Shown here in pieces: positions 14,389 through 16,992 of a DNA stretch of 16,992 nucleotides. Every line of letters starts with the position of its first letter. The first letter of the stretch is position 1. A program made the position numbers and the translations under genes. Source of the DNA: Chloroflexi bacterium RBG_13_51_52 (GTDB lineage Bacteria > Chloroflexota > Dehalococcoidia > Dehalococcoidales > RBG-16-60-22); NCBI GenBank assembly GCA_001796525.1, contig MGMT01000078.1, forward strand, positions 1 through 16,992. Direction: 5' to 3'. The notes beneath the pieces are model-generated. The model was not told the DNA's origin. It saw nothing but the letters and a program-made list of their open reading frames with translations, and ran no database searches.

Positions 14389-14447
14389 ATCACTAGTTAA
14401 TATATGATGTCAATATTTATTAAATAAATTATTAAGGAGAGCGAATC

Positions 14448-14741
14448 ATGCCCGAATGGACTTTTATTACGAGACATGCCGTAGCCCTTAGTTTAATTTC
14501 AAAATATCCCCGCATTACAGCCCTCGACCTTGGAGCTCGAATGGGAATTACCGAAAGAGCGGTCCGTAAAATCATCGCCGATATTTCCGCTGCCGGTTAT
14601 ATCGGGAAGAAAAAAGAGGGTAGGGGAATGAAGTATACAATTAATCCTGGTTTATCTCTTCGGCAGGATTCACACCGGGAGGTTGCTATCGGTGATTTAC
14701 TTGCCTCTCTCGGATGGAAAAGAAACCAGAAAAACGATTAA
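14448..14741 (+). CDS. Winged helix-turn-helix transcriptional regulator
   Basis: A 97-residue DNA-binding protein. Residues about 22-49 form the helix-turn-helix (ITALDLGARMGITERAVRKI starts at 23, with ITERAVRKIIADI as the recognition helix). Residues 50-66 (GYIGKKKEGRGMKY) form the wing, and NPGLSLR follows as in MarR/GntR-like small regulators. No ligand-binding domain is seen, only a short tail. ATG 14448 has AAGGAG (14434-14439) at 8 bases. It is divergent from the 577-residue alanine-rich gene, and the space between is rich in short repeats, so it probably controls that gene and itself. The helix-turn-helix call is strong; the target is inference. Confidence 0.85.
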   Translation: MPEWTFITRHAVALSLISKYPRITALDLGARMGITERAVRKIIADISAAGYIGKKKEGRGMKYTINPGLSLRQDSHREVAIGDLLASLGWKRNQKND

Positions 14742-14813
14742 TAAAACATCCTTCAAGTCGCATTTTTAACTAAAACCCATATATCGTTCTTCAAATCACT
14801 CATTAACATGATT

Positions 14814-14842
14814 TTCAGAAATTGCCCTTATGATGATATAAT
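14814..14842 (+). promoter_or_regulatory. Extended -10 promoter for rlmN-terC
   Basis: TTCAGA at 14814-14819, a 17-base spacer, then TGA and a perfect TATAAT at 14837-14842 (TGn extended -10). Transcription would begin near 14849, within the 8-base palindrome ATACGTAT (14846-14853). The leader is about 50 bases. The rest of 14742-14899 shows no gene and no clear terminator for the regulator gene. Confidence 0.6.
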
Positions 14843-14899
14843 TCCATACGTATAGTTTTTTGTATATAGGTCATAGAGTAGATATAGGATATACCTGCA

Positions 14900-16027
14900 A
14901 TGCCGGTGAGTTTTACAGATTTAACTAGCTTACAATCAAATCAACTTGTAGAGTCCATGGTAGAACCTGAATATCGGGCAAAGCAATTACGGAAATGGGT
15001 CTATCACAGCATGGCTCTTTCTTTTGATGAGATGACCGATTTGCCTCTGCCTTTCCGTGAGAGATTGAAAAACGAAGTACGGCTACACAGTCTGGAACCG
15101 GTCCAGTCTCTAACGGGAAAAGACGGAACTTTGAAAGTGCTTTTCAAGCTCATCAATGACAACACAATTGAATCAGCGTTGATGTTTTATGGAGAGGATA
15201 GGGGAGTAGAAAGGCGGACGGTTTGTGTTTCAACGCAGGTAGGTTGTGCCGTTAGTTGCCCCTTTTGTGCTACCGGTCAGCAGGGTTTCGAACGCAACTT
15301 AACGCCAGGTGAGATAATCGACCAGGTGCTTTATTTTGCGCGTTATCTCCGTGAGAAAGATGACAGGAACGGGAGCCCTCAAAAAAAGAAAGCCGAACAT
15401 ATATCTAATATCGTATTCATGGGCATGGGCGAGCCCCTGGCGAATTATGATAACCTCTGGCAGGCGATTGAAATGTTAAATTCGCCGGAGGGATTCGGCT
15501 TGGGGGCGCGCAACATGGTCATTTCTACTGCCGGACTGGTGCCGCAGATAAAACGACTGGCTGGTGAAAAATTGCAGGTAGGTCTGGCAGTATCGCTGCA
15601 TGCCGCTGAAAATGAGTTAAGGAACAAACTCGTCCCTCTCAATAAAAAATATCCCCTGGAGGAGCTTATCCCTGCCTGCCGCGAATATAGCCGGTCGACG
15701 GGTCGCCGTTTGAGTTTTGAGTATATCCTCTTTAATGGTATAAACGATTCTATTACACAGGCGCGAGCCCTTGCTGTTCTCCTGAATGGATTAAAATGCC
15801 ATGTAAATCTCATACCAGCTAATACTACGGATAACCCATCCTTCCAGCCACCGCCCGGTCGGATTATCCTGGCTTTTGAAAATGAACTCAAACGGTTAGG
15901 TATTAACGTAACATTGCGTGAGCGCCGTGGGCAGGATATAGATGCCGGCTGCGGCCAGTTGCGCAGTCGCTTCTTGAAAGACCCTGGTAATAGTCCCGGA
16001 AAATCTGCTATAAAAGGGAAAGTATAA
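14900..16027 (+). CDS. rlmN: 23S rRNA (adenine-2503-C2)-methyltransferase / tRNA A37 methyltransferase RlmN
   Basis: Radical SAM enzyme that methylates C2 of A2503 in 23S rRNA and A37 in some tRNAs. It has 375 residues, the usual length. The cluster motif is CAVSCPFC (Cys116, 120, 123) within VGCAVSCPFCATGQQGF. It is followed by FMGMGEPLANYDN (about 173-185), STAGLVP, LAVSLHA and NLIPAN. Cys351 in DAGCGQLR is the conserved methyl-carrying cysteine that defines RlmN/Cfr. Cfr, which acts on C8, is the alternative, but length and context favour RlmN. ATG 14900 has only AGGA at 14886-14889, 10 bases upstream. terC starts 2 bases after its stop. Confidence 0.95.
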   Translation: MPVSFTDLTSLQSNQLVESMVEPEYRAKQLRKWVYHSMALSFDEMTDLPLPFRERLKNEVRLHSLEPVQSLTGKDGTLKVLFKLINDNTIESALMFYGEDRGVERRTVCVSTQVGCAVSCPFCATGQQGFERNLTPGEIIDQVLYFARYLREKDDRNGSPQKKKAEHISNIVFMGMGEPLANYDNLWQAIEMLNSPEGFGLGARNMVISTAGLVPQIKRLAGEKLQVGLAVSLHAAENELRNKLVPLNKKYPLEELIPACREYSRSTGRRLSFEYILFNGINDSITQARALAVLLNGLKCHVNLIPANTTDNPSFQPPPGRIILAFENELKRLGINVTLRERRGQDIDAGCGQLRSRFLKDPGNSPGKSAIKGKV

Positions 16028-16029
16028 CC

Positions 16030-16983
16030 ATGTCTCATGAAACGATTCTATGGATAGTATTTGCGGTATTGGTGCCGACGGTACTGGTTCTGGACCTGGG
16101 AGTATTCCAGCGTAAAGCGCATACCATCAAGACCAAGGAAGCACTGCTGATGACAGCAGCTTATGTCTCGCTGGCTTTAGTATTCGCCGTCGTTGTTTAT
16201 TTTTTACTGGGGCGTGATAGAGCGTTCACTTTTCTTACCGGTTACATCGTAGAGTTATCACTTAGCATGGATAACCTGTTTGTATTCATATTGATATTTA
16301 CAACATTCGCTGTGCCTTCGGAACACCGGCACCGGGTACTTTTCTGGGGTATCATCGGCGCGGTTATTACGCGTGGCATTTTCATTGCTACCGGCCTGAC
16401 GATTATCGAAAAGCTTGAATGGGTGATTTACATCTTCGGCGCTTTCCTGGTCTATACCGGTATAAAAATTGCTGCCAAAAGGGATGGGGAGGTAGACCCT
16501 AAGAAAAACATCTTTTTCAAACTTGGCTGCAAGTATCTGCCGATGACCGATACCTACCATGAAGGTAAGTTCTTTATCAGGGAGAAGGGGCATTTACTTG
16601 CCACGCCGCTGCTCCTTGTGCTTATTGTCATCGAGACGACAGATATAGTGTTTGCCGTGGACTCTATCCCCGCTATCCTGTCAATAACTCTCGACTCATT
16701 TATTGTGTATAGTTCCAATATTTTTGCTATTCTCGGATTACGTGCGCTGTTTTTTGCCCTGGTCGGTATGACCAATAAGCTGGCGTATCTTAGTTATGGT
16801 CTGGCGGCAATCCTGACGCTTTTAGGTATCAAGATGCTAGGTTCTAAATTTTTCCATGTTCCCGTTTATGCGTCTCTGGGTGCTGTGGTGGGGATATTGC
16901 TGATTGCTGCCCTGGCATCATTTTTATGGCCGCCCAAGAAGGGTTTACTGCAAAAGGAATCCGGGGACGATGCCGAAAAATGA
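16030..16983 (+). CDS. TerC-family integral membrane protein (metal ion transport)
   Basis: A 317-residue protein with about nine hydrophobic helices. Family hallmarks are ELSLSMDNLFVFILIF (75-90), ETTDIVFAVDSIPAI (202-216) and SNIFAILGLRALFF (229-242). Acidic residues within membrane helices (Glu75, Asp81, Glu202, Asp205, Asp211) probably bind metal. TerC/Alx relatives export manganese or act with tellurite-resistance proteins, and some metallate secreted proteins. The hydrophilic loop at about 151-187 is cytosolic or external. The start is ATG 16030, two bases after the rlmN stop, with AGGGAAAG inside the rlmN 3' end. No yybP-ykoY riboswitch is seen, as expected for a gene read from the rlmN promoter. 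The substrate is inferred from the family. Confidence 0.92.
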   Translation: MSHETILWIVFAVLVPTVLVLDLGVFQRKAHTIKTKEALLMTAAYVSLALVFAVVVYFLLGRDRAFTFLTGYIVELSLSMDNLFVFILIFTTFAVPSEHRHRVLFWGIIGAVITRGIFIATGLTIIEKLEWVIYIFGAFLVYTGIKIAAKRDGEVDPKKNIFFKLGCKYLPMTDTYHEGKFFIREKGHLLATPLLLVLIVIETTDIVFAVDSIPAILSITLDSFIVYSSNIFAILGLRALFFALVGMTNKLAYLSYGLAAILTLLGIKMLGSKFFHVPVYASLGAVVGILLIAALASFLWPPKKGLLQKESGDDAEK

Positions 16984-16992
16984 AGCAACTTA

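Larger units (their letters stand above)
14115..14447. promoter_or_regulatory. Divergent regulatory region between the 577-residue gene and the winged-helix regulator
   Basis: 333 bases, very AT-rich, no gene. It contains a minus-strand promoter (14227-14255), a plus-strand extended -10 promoter (14312-14340), CAACATGT twice (14189-14212), ACATGT again at 14348-14353, and TCATGAATAAT twice (14363-14388). In the leader of the long gene, GGCAG (14150-14154) can pair with CTGCC (14162-14166) or alternatively with TGCC (14131-14134). A run of nine T at 14278-14286 separates the two promoter areas. The layout suits cross-regulation of the two divergent genes by the regulator. Confidence 0.6.

Overview
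The window looks like chromosome from an anaerobic, free-living bacterium, most likely a Dehalococcoidia-like member of the Chloroflexota. That placement is inference. It rests on the citramalate/leucine cluster, an archaeal-type thymidylate synthase-like protein, frequent GTG/TTG starts, oxygen-independent radical SAM enzymes and several conserved proteins I cannot name. No rRNA, tRNA, CRISPR array, insertion sequence or phage gene was seen. Protein genes fill most of the window.

Bases 1-3190 (+): branched-chain amino acid operon, with leuD (5' end outside the window), leuB and cimA. Citramalate synthase next to the isomerase and dehydrogenase genes points to isoleucine made from pyruvate and acetyl-CoA, with LeuCD and LeuB shared with leucine synthesis.

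Bases 3191-7948 (+): a DUF4389-type membrane protein with its own good promoter. Then a tight four-gene operon: a helical protein, an unrecognised protein, a thymidylate synthase-like protein and a sirtuin. Then a stand-alone GAF/HD-GYP protein, a probable cyclic-di-GMP phosphodiesterase.

Bases 7949-11477: a HemN-like radical SAM gene (+) runs stop codon to stop codon into a minus-strand menA-menG pair, with a cupin gene upstream of menA. The context suggests a quinone locus, and the radical SAM protein may be a menaquinone C-methyltransferase rather than a haem enzyme.

Bases 11478-14741: the most unusual part. Two minus-strand genes encode alanine-rich, helical proteins of 577 and 141 residues that share a distinctive N-terminal motif. 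The long one ends in a single membrane anchor. A winged-helix regulator gene is divergent from the long one. The intergenic spaces are AT-rich and full of short direct and inverted repeats at predicted promoters. I read this as a candidate self-contained regulated module of unknown function.

Bases 14742-16992 (+): rlmN followed 2 bases later by a TerC-family membrane protein gene, probably one transcript from an extended -10 promoter.
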